Source of the DNA: ARK-15 sp049967595
Lineage (GTDB): Archaea > Thermoplasmatota > Thermoplasmata > Thermoplasmatales > ARK-15
Length of the DNA stretch: 64,000 bases
Assembly (NCBI GenBank): GCA_049967595.1
Contig: JBMFSK010000001.1
Coordinates: 1 to 64,000, forward strand
Direction: 5' to 3'
The notes under the pieces are model-generated. The model did no database searches. It was not told where the DNA came from and saw only the letters and a list, made by a program, of their open reading frames with translations. The position numbers were made by a program, and so were the translations under genes. Below are positions 17,388 through 26,690 of this stretch, one piece after another (the stretch's first letter is position 1; each line of letters opens with the position of its first letter).

Positions 17388-18716
17388 TTATTTCACCTCC
17401 TTAAGAGCACTTAGTAATTTTTCTATATCCTTATCAGTATGCGTTTCTGTGACATTGAAAAGCATTGCATTTCCGAGTTCCGGAAATGCATTTTTATTCC
17501 ATGAATTTATTAGATAACCTCCATTAACATTTCTTGATAAAAGATGGTTGTGTATTTCTATTTCACTTTTAGGCAGTTTAATAACAAACTCATTGAAATG
17601 CAAAGATTCGTGGGCATTTATGAAACCCTTTATTTTTGAGATTTTTTCTCTAACATCATTTGCCCTCTGTATGTTTATTTCAGCCAGTCTTTTCAAACCA
17701 GATTTTCCAAGAAATGATAGATATGACGCTGAAAAAACAGCACAAAGCGCTTCATTTGAGCATATGTTACTTGTAGCCCTTGCCCTTCTGATATGCTGTT
17801 CTCTTGTCTGTAAGGTCATTACAAATGCTCTTTTTCCATCCATGTCTTTAGACATCCCTATGATCCTCCCAGGCATTTTTCTCACGTATTCCATCCTTGT
17901 TGCAAATATACCCAGAAGTGGCCCGCCAAAGTTCATTGGATTGCCGATAATCTGCCCTTCACCTATTGCAATGTCCGCTCCATATTCACCCGGAGGTTTC
18001 AAAATTCCTAGAGATATAGGGTTAATACCAGCAATAAAGATAAATTTACCGAGTTCCCTTATCTTTAAAATATTTTCATCTATAACACCGAAAAAATTTG
18101 GATTTTCAGCATAAACAGAAGAAGTATTTTCATTTATTTTATTTTTAAGGTCATTAAGATCTAATTTGCCCGTCTTTTTATCATATTTATATTCAATGAT
18201 TTTCATCCCTAACCCCTTAACATAATTCCATAGAACACTTTTTTTCTGCCACTGTATATTTTCCGGAATTAGAATTTCTAGCTTCTCATTGATGCTGTGA
18301 GCCATTCTGGCTGCTTCGCCAAGAGAGGTATAATTATCATACATAGATGCATTGGCAGCATCAAGTCCTGTTAATTCTGCTATATAACTCTGGTATTCGA
18401 AAAGCGTTTGAAGCATGCCCTGTGATATTTCTGGCTGATAAGGTGTGTATGCTGTATAAAACTCAGAACGTGATGCTATAGCAAAAACACCTGCAGGAAT
18501 GTAATGGTTGTAAACACCTGCACCTAAAAAGTTTGGCATATCAAAGACTGATTTGTTTTTTGAAAGTATATTTCTTACTTCTATTCTCAGGGTATGTTCA
18601 TCAATACCTTCAGGGATATTCAATTTGTTTATTCTAACATCCTCTGGTATGTCCTTGAACAGATCATCTATGTCATTTAAATCTAAAAATTTCATCATTT
18701 CCATTTTTTCATCCAT
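17388..18716 (-). CDS. gcvPA: Glycine dehydrogenase (decarboxylating) subunit 1
   Basis: This is the non-PLP-lysine half of the split P-protein, 442 residues, with family features AYTPYQPEISQGMLQTLFEYQ, TGLDAANASMYD and GEGQIIGNPMNFGGPLLGIFA. ATG 18716 is chosen over GTG 18725 because AAGGTGA (18722-18728) is 5 nt upstream of it. It is translated ahead of gcvPB in a two-gene operon. It is divergent from the tRNA methylthiotransferase gene. Confidence 0.95.
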   Translation of the reverse strand: MDEKMEMMKFLDLNDIDDLFKDIPEDVRINKLNIPEGIDEHTLRIEVRNILSKNKSVFDMPNFLGAGVYNHYIPAGVFAIASRSEFYTAYTPYQPEISQGMLQTLFEYQSYIAELTGLDAANASMYDNYTSLGEAARMAHSINEKLEILIPENIQWQKKSVLWNYVKGLGMKIIEYKYDKKTGKLDLNDLKNKINENTSSVYAENPNFFGVIDENILKIRELGKFIFIAGINPISLGILKPPGEYGADIAIGEGQIIGNPMNFGGPLLGIFATRMEYVRKMPGRIIGMSKDMDGKRAFVMTLQTREQHIRRARATSNICSNEALCAVFSASYLSFLGKSGLKRLAEINIQRANDVREKISKIKGFINAHESLHFNEFVIKLPKSEIEIHNHLLSRNVNGGYLINSWNKNAFPELGNAMLFNVTETHTDKDIEKLLSALKEVK

Positions 18717-18721
18717 GAAAG

Positions 18722-18728
18722 TCACCTT
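18722..18728 (-). promoter_or_regulatory. Ribosome-binding site deciding the gcvPA start
   Basis: AAGGTGA on the minus strand overlaps the alternative GTG and is correctly spaced from ATG 18716, so the shorter form is favoured. Confidence 0.5.
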
Positions 18729-18804
18729 GGTATGGAAAAATAATATAGATAGATAAACATTATGAGCAGAAATATTTTTTAAGGTGTAATCATGAGAAAA
18801 ATCT

Positions 18805-19995
18805 GTGAAAATTTATTACGAAAAATATGGCTGTTCATTGAATCAAGCTGAAACGTTGGAATTAGTAGAATCGATGTTGGGAAAAGGTAATGAATTAGCT
18901 GAATCACCTGAAAAGGCTGATGTTATTGTAATTGGCACATGTGTTGTTATAAAACATACTGAAAATTACATGCTCAGGAGGATCAATGAATTATCAAGTT
19001 TTAATAAAAAAATGATAATTTATGGCTGCTTGCCCGCTATCAAATCTAACATTTTGAAAAATAAAGATTTTATCTTGATAAAGCCATCTTCTGTTTATAA
19101 TAAAATTAATGTTCAAAAATTTCCAATGTTCGAGAACACACTTACGATACCAATTGCACAGGGTTGCACTGGACACTGTTCATATTGCATTTCAAGGCTT
19201 GCAAGGGGTAAATTAAAAAGCTACGATCCTGATAAAATACTTGAAAAATTTAAGGATGGCCTAGAAAAAGGCTATAAAGAAATAAGATTAAGTGCTCTTG
19301 ACACAGCTGCATATGGTCTGGATATAAATACAAATCTAGCTGAGCTTTTAAATGCCCTTTCAGATGTGGAAGGGGAATATATGATAAGGGTAGGCATGAT
19401 GGAACCCAGCAATGCCCTTAGAATTCTTCCTGATTTGATAGAATCATTCAAATCTGAAAAGATATTCAAATTTTTTCATGTGCCTTTCCAAAGTGCAGAC
19501 GATAGAATCCTTCAACTTATGGGAAGGGAATATACAGCTGAAAATTTTAAAAAAATCATTAATGAAGTAAGGAAAAATTTTGAACATTATACATTCTCGA
19601 CGGATGTGATAGTCGGCTTTCCAGGTGAAGATGAAAACAGCTTCAATCAAACAGTGTCAATGGTAAATGAAATCAGACCTGATATATTGAACATTACAAG
19701 ATATTCTCCGAGAGAAGGCACATATGCTTTCAGGTTAAGACCTGTTCCATCAAAAATAGCAAAAGACTGGTCATTAAAATTGACTGAAATTCACAGATCA
19801 ATTAGTTTGGAAAGGAACAAAGAGCTACTTAACTCTATTAAAAGAGTTCTTGTTACGGAAAAAGGTAAAAGAGACTTTTTAGCAAGAACAGATGGATATA
19901 GACCTGTGGTACTCAAAAATGTATTCCTGAATAATTTTTATATGACTAAGATAACAGATTATAGCGCTTTTTATTTATATGGAGAAATTATCTGA
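18805..19995 (+). CDS. Radical SAM tRNA t6A37 methylthiotransferase (CDKAL1/e-MtaB type)
   Basis: The enzyme adds a methylthio group to C-2 of N6-threonylcarbamoyladenosine at tRNA position 37. The 396-residue protein has the three-domain methylthiotransferase layout. UPF0004 carries three cluster cysteines (YGC at 10, GTC at 46, YGC near 77), a radical SAM core has GCTGHCSYC near residue 124, and a C-terminal TRAM-like part is short. The start is GTG, giving the family N-terminus MKIYYEKYGC. ATG 18792 just upstream has better ribosome-site spacing but lies in another frame. Confidence 0.9.
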   Translation: MKIYYEKYGCSLNQAETLELVESMLGKGNELAESPEKADVIVIGTCVVIKHTENYMLRRINELSSFNKKMIIYGCLPAIKSNILKNKDFILIKPSSVYNKINVQKFPMFENTLTIPIAQGCTGHCSYCISRLARGKLKSYDPDKILEKFKDGLEKGYKEIRLSALDTAAYGLDINTNLAELLNALSDVEGEYMIRVGMMEPSNALRILPDLIESFKSEKIFKFFHVPFQSADDRILQLMGREYTAENFKKIINEVRKNFEHYTFSTDVIVGFPGEDENSFNQTVSMVNEIRPDILNITRYSPREGTYAFRLRPVPSKIAKDWSLKLTEIHRSISLERNKELLNSIKRVLVTEKGKRDFLARTDGYRPVVLKNVFLNNFYMTKITDYSAFYLYGEII

Positions 19996-20039
19996 AAAGG
20001 ATAAAAAAAATTTAAGAAATAAAACGAATTTAACTAATT

Positions 20040-20468
20040 ATGCAATATCGCTTTCTATCAATAAAAGATTATAGTAAGATTGTTGAGTTATGGAAAAAGG
20101 CTGGTCTTAAATTTAATCCTGATGGAAGGGATAACGAAAGAGCCATTTCTGAACAAATGATAAAACAGCCTAATATGTTTTTAGGGGCGTTTGATAATGA
20201 AAAGCTGGTAGGTATTGCCCTTCTAACCGATGATGGAAGAAAGGGATGGATAAATAGGCTTGCGGTTGATCCTGAATACAGAAGAAAAGGCGTGGCTAAG
20301 GAACTAATAAGAAGGGCGGAAGAATTGTTCAGGAGCAGGGGGATCTTCCTTTTTGCAGCTTTGATTGAGGATTGGAATACCCCTTCACAAACTCTCTTCG
20401 AAAAGATAGGATATAAAAAACATAGCGATATTTATTATTTCTCTAAGAGGGATTTTGATGAATACTAA
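20040..20468 (+). CDS. GNAT-family N-acetyltransferase
   Basis: This 142-residue protein is a single GNAT domain. The acetyl-CoA site is visible as LAVDPEYRRKGVAKELIRRAEELF (motif A, R/Q-x-x-G-x-A form) near residues 77-100. Motif B follows with NTPSQTLFEKIGYKK near residues 120-134. The family resembles YpeA/RimI-like acetyltransferases; the acceptor cannot be told. The end overlaps the transketolase gene by 11 nt. Confidence 0.85.
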   Translation: MQYRFLSIKDYSKIVELWKKAGLKFNPDGRDNERAISEQMIKQPNMFLGAFDNEKLVGIALLTDDGRKGWINRLAVDPEYRRKGVAKELIRRAEELFRSRGIFLFAALIEDWNTPSQTLFEKIGYKKHSDIYYFSKRDFDEY

Positions 20469-21309
20469 TGAATTAAGAGAAATTAATCTTAAAGCCAATG
20501 AAATTAGAACATTGTCAATTAAAATGATCTACAATGCACAATCTGGACATCCGGGCGGATCCCTTTCATCTGCAGAAATATTTGCAACGCTTTATTTTAA
20601 GGTTTTAAATATAGATCCAAAAAATCCTGAATGGGAAAAAAGAGATAGATTTGTTTTGAGTAAAGGACATGCATCTGCAGCATATTATGCTACCCTTGCA
20701 TTGAAAGGTTTTATTTCAATAGATGAACTATTCACATTCAGAAAAATAAATTCACTTCTTCAGGGTCATCCTACAATACATATACCTGGTGTAGATATGA
20801 CTACAGGCTCTCTCGGTCAGGGATTCAGTGCTGCACTAGGAATGGCCATTGCAGCAAAAATTGATAATGCTGGTTATAATGTTTTTGTTCTTCTTGGAGA
20901 TGGCGAAATGGATGAGGGTATTGTTTGGGAGGCTGCATTGAATGCTTCACACCGCAGGTTGGATAATCTGATTGCAATCTTAGATAAAAACAGGTATCAG
21001 CTGGATGGATCAACTGAAAGCATACTTTCCCTTGGAAACATCGAATCTAAATTCAGGTCATTTGATTGGGAAGTTTATTCTATAGATGGTCATGATATCA
21101 TTCAAATATTAGATGCAATAAGATCATCTAAGAACAATAATGGAAAACCGAAGATGATCATTGCTAATACAGTGAAAGGTAAAGGTGTGTCTTTCATGGA
21201 AAATACACACGAATTTCATGGAAAAGCACCTAACAAAGAACAATATGAACAAGCATTGAAAGAACTGGAACTTGAGAAAGAAAAAATTTTAAAGGAAGGA
21301 TATTTATGA
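20458..21309 (+). CDS. Transketolase, N-terminal (thiamine-diphosphate) subunit
   Basis: Transketolase moves two-carbon ketol units between sugar phosphates. In many archaea it is split. This 283-residue half has the N-terminal GHPGGSLSSAE, FVLSKGHASAA, TGSLGQGFSAALGMA and the diphosphate/magnesium motif GDGEMDEGIVWEA...N. TTG 20455 is in frame, but ATG 20458 is the likely start, with AGAGG upstream. It overlaps the partner gene by ATGA and is followed by transaldolase, forming a non-oxidative pentose phosphate operon. Confidence 0.95.
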   Translation: MNTNELREINLKANEIRTLSIKMIYNAQSGHPGGSLSSAEIFATLYFKVLNIDPKNPEWEKRDRFVLSKGHASAAYYATLALKGFISIDELFTFRKINSLLQGHPTIHIPGVDMTTGSLGQGFSAALGMAIAAKIDNAGYNVFVLLGDGEMDEGIVWEAALNASHRRLDNLIAILDKNRYQLDGSTESILSLGNIESKFRSFDWEVYSIDGHDIIQILDAIRSSKNNNGKPKMIIANTVKGKGVSFMENTHEFHGKAPNKEQYEQALKELELEKEKILKEGYL

Positions 21310-22226
21310 TGGAGAGCCAAAGGGTAGCATATGGTGAAGTTATTGCTGATCTAGGCAAAGACGAAAGGATAGTGGTTCTTGACGCCGATCTTTCATCTAG
21401 CACACATACCATAATGTTTGCAAAAAAATTCCCAAATAGATTTTTCAACATGGGTATTCAGGAACAAAATGAAGTGGGTGTTGCTGCTGGATTGGCAAGA
21501 TCTGGTAAAATAGTATTTGCAAGCTCCTTTGCAGTCTTCATTGTAGGCAGGGCTTATGACATTATTAGACAGAGCATTGCGTACACAAATGTAAATGTAA
21601 AAATTGTCGCAACACATGCTGGCCTTACGGTTGGCGAAGATGGTGCTACACACCAGATGCTCGAGGACATCGGCATAATGTCCGGGTTGCCAAATTTTAG
21701 AGTAATAGCCCCTGGAGATGCTGCAGAAACAAAAAGGGTGATAAAGAAAATTGCATACACCGAAGGCCCTTTTTATGTACGTTTATCAAGAGAAAAAGTG
21801 CCTACTCTGCTTGAAAATTTTGATTTTGAGATAGGAAAGGGTCTTGTCGTTAAGGAAGGTGATGATTTAACAATAATTTCAACAGGCATAACACTAAGCA
21901 TTGCAATCGATGCTGCAAATGATCTTGATAAAAAAGGTATAAAAGCAGGCGTGTTACATCTACCAACTCTGAAACCTATTGATAGAGATTTGATTTTGAA
22001 GTTTGCTGGAAAAACACATAGAATAATAACAATAGAGGAACATTCAATTTATAACGGCCTCGGATCAAGAGTAGCAGAAGTTCTGTCTGAAAATGGAGGC
22101 GCAAAATTAAAAAGGATAGCAATCATGGACCAATTTGGAGAGAGTGGTCCTGGTTGGGACCTGCTGGAAAAATATGGCATTAGCAAAAAAAATTTAATAG
22201 AAAACGCGGAGAAAATAATGAGGTGA
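21306..22226 (+). CDS. Transketolase, C-terminal subunit
   Basis: The 306-residue half carries the pyrimidine-binding domain of transketolase: FFNMGIQEQNEVGVAAGLARSG with the activating Glu, FAVFIVGRAYDIIRQ, and THAGLTVGEDGATHQ. A C-terminal domain contains IITIEEHSIYNGLG. With the preceding subunit it makes the full enzyme. The C-half also resembles 1-deoxyxylulose-5-phosphate synthase, but the split archaeal arrangement favours transketolase. Confidence 0.94.
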   Translation: MMESQRVAYGEVIADLGKDERIVVLDADLSSSTHTIMFAKKFPNRFFNMGIQEQNEVGVAAGLARSGKIVFASSFAVFIVGRAYDIIRQSIAYTNVNVKIVATHAGLTVGEDGATHQMLEDIGIMSGLPNFRVIAPGDAAETKRVIKKIAYTEGPFYVRLSREKVPTLLENFDFEIGKGLVVKEGDDLTIISTGITLSIAIDAANDLDKKGIKAGVLHLPTLKPIDRDLILKFAGKTHRIITIEEHSIYNGLGSRVAEVLSENGGAKLKRIAIMDQFGESGPGWDLLEKYGISKKNLIENAEKIMR

Positions 22227-22231
22227 ATTAA

Positions 22232-22882
22232 ATGAAAATATTTCTTGATACGGCAAATATTTCGGAAATTAGAAAAGCGCTAGACTTGGGAATTTTGGAT
22301 GGCGTTACAACAAATCCTACATTAATTGCCAAGGAAGCCTCACACGGAACTTTCAAGGAAATTGTTTCTGAAATACTGAAAGAAGTTCCGGGACCAGTAA
22401 GCCTTGAAGTAACGTCTCTAGATTCCAAAGGAATGATAGAAGAGGCAGTTGAATTAGCAAAACTAGGTGAAAATGCAGTGATAAAAATTCCACTTACAGC
22501 AGAAGGTCTTAAGGCTATAAGAGCACTAAAGCAAAAAGGCATAAAAACAAATGCAACATTGATATTTACTAGTAACCAAGGTCTGCTAGCAGCTAAGGCA
22601 GGAGCCTCTTATGTCTCTCCATTTGTTGGAAGACTTGATGACATCAGTGAATATGGTATGAAAATAGTGGACGATCTTAAAACAGTGTTCAGAAATTATA
22701 ACTATTCTGCAGAAATCATTGTAGCGAGCATTAGACATCCAATGCATGTTTATGAAGCATCCCTCCTTGGAGCTGATATAGTTACATTGCCCTACCAGGT
22801 TCTGGAAAAACTTATAATTCATCCTAAAACAGATGAAGGTATTAAAAGATTCCTTGAGGACTGGAAAAAGGTAAAAAAATAA
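22232..22882 (+). CDS. tal: Transaldolase (small, TalC/fructose-6-phosphate aldolase-like)
   Basis: This 216-residue protein is a short-type transaldolase: FLDTANISEIRKAL at the start, GVTTNPTLIAKE, the Schiff-base lysine in AVIKIPLT (near residue 86), NATLIFTSNQGLLAAKAGASYVSPFVGR, and IIVASIRHPMHVYEA. It transfers dihydroxyacetone units. Fructose-6-phosphate aldolases share this size, but the transketolase neighbours favour transaldolase. GAGGTGA lies 5 nt before the start. Confidence 0.94.
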   Translation: MKIFLDTANISEIRKALDLGILDGVTTNPTLIAKEASHGTFKEIVSEILKEVPGPVSLEVTSLDSKGMIEEAVELAKLGENAVIKIPLTAEGLKAIRALKQKGIKTNATLIFTSNQGLLAAKAGASYVSPFVGRLDDISEYGMKIVDDLKTVFRNYNYSAEIIVASIRHPMHVYEASLLGADIVTLPYQVLEKLIIHPKTDEGIKRFLEDWKKVKK

Positions 22883-22883
22883 A

Positions 22884-25613
22884 CTATTTGGATATATATA
22901 TTGATGGCTTTCCTGGAATAGCCATGTTTTTCTTTTTTCCTGGGTCATCTTCGCTATCTATGTATATTATTGCGCCCGTTTCCTTTTCAAGGTAGTTTTT
23001 GGCGTTCATCAATGCCTCTCTCTCATTTATGTTGCAATTCTCGAAAAGCCTTTGGGAAATTACCTGTTTGAGAATATTGATCTCTTCCTTTCCCTTTGCT
23101 TCCTTAAAAGCAAGATTCTTGTCCTTTTTTGCAAGCTCGACCAGTTTCCTTGTTCTATCACCGGCTGTATAAATGTAAATTTTTTTAGGGGCTATGCCTA
23201 ATACATCAAGAATGTTTTTTATATCAGCAAGAACGTTTTCTACATAATCAACTTCTTCAATGATTTTTTTGTTAATTTCCTTCTTTTCTGAAAATTTCTC
23301 AAGAGAAATGAATGTGTTTTTGCCGAGAGAATGCCAGTATTCTTCACATGTATGCGGTATAAAGGGTGCTAGAGATTTTAACCAATCAGGTAAAATGCTC
23401 TTTAACACCATTCTAGCCCTTTCAGGACTTTCCCTTTTTTCGTAGTACTTTATATCGTTTAGAAAGTTATAGAAAAGCTCAATAATAGCATCCCTAAACC
23501 TGTAATTTTCCATGGCGTCAGCTGCAGCGTTAAATCTCATCCAGAACTTGTTTATAAGGTATAGATCCATCTCTTTCAAATCTTCTGATTGCGGAGATTT
23601 AATTGTTTCCTCTACTATCTGGTCAAATTTTTCGAGTTTCTTTTCAAGAGATTTTACTTCTGCTTCTCTCCAATCTAGAACCGTATCGTAATCTGCAGTG
23701 GACACTATGTAAAGCCTGAACAAATCCGCTGAATATTTTTCTGCAATCTTAGCAAGAGGAATAACATTTCCTTTCGATTTAGACATCTTTGCCCCTTCGC
23801 TTATAAGCATACCAAGTATCATCAGACCACCGGGCTGAAACTTTTCTTGAAATATTGCTGTGTGATGAAAAAGGAAGAAGATAAAGTGGTTGCTGGTATG
23901 TGCAGTTGAAGATACCCTAAGATCGTTAGGATACCAATACTCGAAATTTTTCCTAAGTTCTTTTTCAATACTTTTCCTAGCTTCACCTTCCCCCAGGAAA
24001 ATATAATCGAAGAATTTTTCATCAAGTTCTTCAGGGTCAAGACCGCTTTCCCTAATTTTATTTATTATTGTATAGAAAGCGGTGTAAATAGTGCTGTCTG
24101 AAAGAGATTCGATTATCCAGCCTTTTTCAAATGGAAAAGGTGTTCCAAGACCCCTTCTCCTTACGCAGGGTCTTTCCCTAAGCCAGTCCGCAACATCATG
24201 GAATTTTTCCCTGTATGTTGCAGGATAAAAGTTCATTCTATTTATGAGAGAATGGGTCTTTTCTTTCCATTCCATGTTTGAATAATCTATGAACCACTGA
24301 CCCTTTACTATTGCAACTATCACCTTATTTCCGGATCTTGTAACTGCTTTTCTAGAAGTTTCATAAAATTTTATAGCAAGTTTGCTCGAAATTGCCCATT
24401 CCCTCACCTGATCTTTAATGTCCTTTACCATCTTTCCTGAGAACTGGCCACAGTTGTTGAGCATAATGCCATTGTAGAATTCCTCCTTATAAAGGAATTC
24501 TGTTGCCTCTTCAAGTTTTTTATCATTCTGGTCTTTTATTTCGAATTTTTCACAAATATCTTTTGCTGGTATTTTTCCAAAACCATCTATCCTGATAACA
24601 GGAATTGGCTCTATATAAGAATTTATGTCTTTTAGGGCAGTGAAATCATACGGCGCATGTGCTGGTACAGATTTGACAAATCCTGTGGCATTATCAGAAT
24701 CAACAAACGTTGCCGGAAGGATTGGAATCACTCTGTTGTTCACTAATTCTGTTACAGTTTTGTTTAAGAAATAATCCCCTTTGTATTTCTTAATTATCTC
24801 AACATTTCCTATCTGGTAGTTGAGCTTTTCAGCTGCAAATGTGCTAATATAATAAATTTCATTTCCATGTTTGATTTTTACATATTCGGCCTCTGGATTC
24901 ACCCATATATTTGTTACGCCAAAAATTGTTTCAGGTCTCAGAGTGCCTGCAAGTATGAATCCATCTTCAAACCTGAATTTCATAGCAGTAAATTCAACTA
25001 TGCTTACTTTGTCTGTATCTCCATCCTTTATGTCATCCTCACCAACAGGATTGCCATCAGCAATGCTATAAGTAATGGGATAATCACCTTTTTTGAGGTA
25101 CCCCTTTTCATAAAGTTTACTATACTGCCATTCCACAAACTTATTGTAGTAAGGTTCAGCAGTGTTAAATTTCCTTCTCCAGTCTATTGAATATCCTATA
25201 GATTCAAAATCTTTCTGAATTTTTTCAGCAAAATAGTATGCTATGTTTTCTGGAACCTCAAAGCTTTTTAATAATTGCTCAATCTTTACTTTATCATTTT
25301 CATAAAGGTTAAGGTAATCGCGGTAAAGTTCGATTACATCCTTATTCTTGCTTTTTATGCTATCCGCTATTGTCAATATAGGTGTTCCTGTGACGTGAAA
25401 TGCCATAGGGAAAAGAACATTGTATCCCATCATCCTTTTGTATCTTGCAATTATATCACCATAAGTGTAAGTTCTACCATGCCCAACATGAAGCGCACCG
25501 TTTGAATATGGATATGGCACAGTTAGAAAAAATTTTTTTCCATTAATATTAGGTTCGAAAACATGATTTTCCATCCAGAGATTCTGCCATTTTTTTTCAA
25601 TTTCAGTTTTCAT
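22884..25613 (-). CDS. leuS: Leucyl-tRNA synthetase (archaeal/eukaryotic type)
   Basis: The enzyme charges tRNA-Leu, two of whose genes are in this window. The 909-residue protein has the class I HIGH motif as HVGHGRTYTYGD (near residue 41), the CP1 editing insertion with TLRPETIFGVTN, a second editing segment FVKSVPAHAPYD, and an intact KMSKSKGNVIPL loop near residue 615. The C-terminal region has the archaeal KxxR-like helical domain. Length and order match archaeal LeuRS. The 3' end nearly abuts the convergent transaldolase gene. Confidence 0.97.
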   Translation of the reverse strand: MKTEIEKKWQNLWMENHVFEPNINGKKFFLTVPYPYSNGALHVGHGRTYTYGDIIARYKRMMGYNVLFPMAFHVTGTPILTIADSIKSKNKDVIELYRDYLNLYENDKVKIEQLLKSFEVPENIAYYFAEKIQKDFESIGYSIDWRRKFNTAEPYYNKFVEWQYSKLYEKGYLKKGDYPITYSIADGNPVGEDDIKDGDTDKVSIVEFTAMKFRFEDGFILAGTLRPETIFGVTNIWVNPEAEYVKIKHGNEIYYISTFAAEKLNYQIGNVEIIKKYKGDYFLNKTVTELVNNRVIPILPATFVDSDNATGFVKSVPAHAPYDFTALKDINSYIEPIPVIRIDGFGKIPAKDICEKFEIKDQNDKKLEEATEFLYKEEFYNGIMLNNCGQFSGKMVKDIKDQVREWAISSKLAIKFYETSRKAVTRSGNKVIVAIVKGQWFIDYSNMEWKEKTHSLINRMNFYPATYREKFHDVADWLRERPCVRRRGLGTPFPFEKGWIIESLSDSTIYTAFYTIINKIRESGLDPEELDEKFFDYIFLGEGEARKSIEKELRKNFEYWYPNDLRVSSTAHTSNHFIFFLFHHTAIFQEKFQPGGLMILGMLISEGAKMSKSKGNVIPLAKIAEKYSADLFRLYIVSTADYDTVLDWREAEVKSLEKKLEKFDQIVEETIKSPQSEDLKEMDLYLINKFWMRFNAAADAMENYRFRDAIIELFYNFLNDIKYYEKRESPERARMVLKSILPDWLKSLAPFIPHTCEEYWHSLGKNTFISLEKFSEKKEINKKIIEEVDYVENVLADIKNILDVLGIAPKKIYIYTAGDRTRKLVELAKKDKNLAFKEAKGKEEINILKQVISQRLFENCNINEREALMNAKNYLEKETGAIIYIDSEDDPGKKKNMAIPGKPSIYISK

Positions 25614-25712
25614 TTGAAATCTTTAATGATTAAATGGATTAAATATTTTTTGAAGGCATATTTTTATTGAAATTTAATGTTTAAAAATTTTGCATTTTAA
25701 ATGTGAAAAGAA

Positions 25713-25736
25713 TTTATACCACAATTGTTATAACAA
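25713..25736 (+). promoter_or_regulatory. TATA box and 12-nt palindrome before radical SAM gene
   Basis: TTTATA at 25713-25718 is about 27 nt before ATG 25743. Between TATA and the predicted transcription start lies the perfect palindrome TTGTTATAACAA (25725-25736), the position at which archaeal repressors usually bind. Confidence 0.45.
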
Positions 25737-25742
25737 AAGATA

Positions 25743-26690
25743 ATGGACAGAAAATTGAGAGCAATGAAATGGTTCTTTGAAACTCTGTCAAGTAGCGATT
25801 ACGAAAGACCTGTTTATGGTTCGTATAAACTACTTCACCAATGCAATTTAAAATGCCCATTCTGCAATGTTTGGAGTGATCCGATGAAACCACTCGATAC
25901 AAATGGTGTTCTCAAAGTCATAGATAGGCTATCAGATTCAACTATTACTGTTCTATCACTTGAGGGAGGAGAGCCTTTACTTAGAAAAGATATTCTGAAA
26001 ATAATCAAGCACGCACATGACAGATCATTTTATTTATTTATGACTACAAATGGAATTTTGCTTGATAGAGCACCTTTAAAAGAATTTTCAAAGTATCTGG
26101 ATTTCCTTCATATTTCGATTGATGAAGGCCATGGTAACCTTTTCCTTTTGGACAAACTAAAAGGTTATGTGGACCAAGGTTTAAAAATAACTGTTCAAAC
26201 TGTGGTAACAAAAAATGACATTTCTTCGCTCAGGGAAAAAGTTGAAAAGATAAACGCTGCAGGTGCAAGAATACTTATTATGCCAGCAGTTCATTTTGAC
26301 AACACACCTGATCTTTCACCCGATAGAAAAACCATGCATGATGTTTTGGTGGATCTAAAAAATGAGTTTGATGGTGTTATAGTTACAAGCAATGCATTCA
26401 TAAAAGCCTTGGAAAACCATTATACATGCAATTCTTTCAGCGTTTCGATAGAATCAAACGGTGATGTAATCTATCCATGCAGCGTTATAGGAAAATCTAT
26501 TGGTAATTTACTAGAAAATGATCTTGAAACTTTACTCAGGGGTGAGAAGGCCGAGCAGGGAAGAAAGGAAATGGCATCCTGCAAAAGGGAATGCCTCCTT
26601 TACCTGCATGCTGAAACATCTAATTTCCATCAAATTTCCAATCTTCTGGATTATGTGGGAGAAACGGTCAAAGGCTATTTCTTCAGGTGA
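25743..26690 (+). CDS. Radical SAM protein of unknown substrate
   Basis: This 315-residue protein has a radical SAM core: strand YKLLHQ, then CNLKCPFC (Cys34, 38, 41), the LEGGEPLLRKD loop near residue 75 and LHISIDEGHG. The C-terminal part has further cysteines (YTCNSF, YPCSVIG, SCKRECLLY) that could bind an auxiliary cluster as in SPASM/twitch proteins. The start ATG fits a leaderless transcript. No peptide substrate gene or obvious pathway partner is next to it; it overlaps the convergent alaX by 8 nt. Confidence 0.8.
   Translation: MDRKLRAMKWFFETLSSSDYERPVYGSYKLLHQCNLKCPFCNVWSDPMKPLDTNGVLKVIDRLSDSTITVLSLEGGEPLLRKDILKIIKHAHDRSFYLFMTTNGILLDRAPLKEFSKYLDFLHISIDEGHGNLFLLDKLKGYVDQGLKITVQTVVTKNDISSLREKVEKINAAGARILIMPAVHFDNTPDLSPDRKTMHDVLVDLKNEFDGVIVTSNAFIKALENHYTCNSFSVSIESNGDVIYPCSVIGKSIGNLLENDLETLLRGEKAEQGRKEMASCKRECLLYLHAETSNFHQISNLLDYVGETVKGYFFR

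Noticed and set aside
17548..18114. 188-residue open frame antisense to gcvPA
   Set aside because: Shadow of a strongly supported gene; its translation has no recognisable features.
18792..18804. ATG at 18792 as start of the methylthiotransferase, implying a frameshift
   Set aside because: GTG 18805 gives the exact family N-terminus without needing a frameshift.
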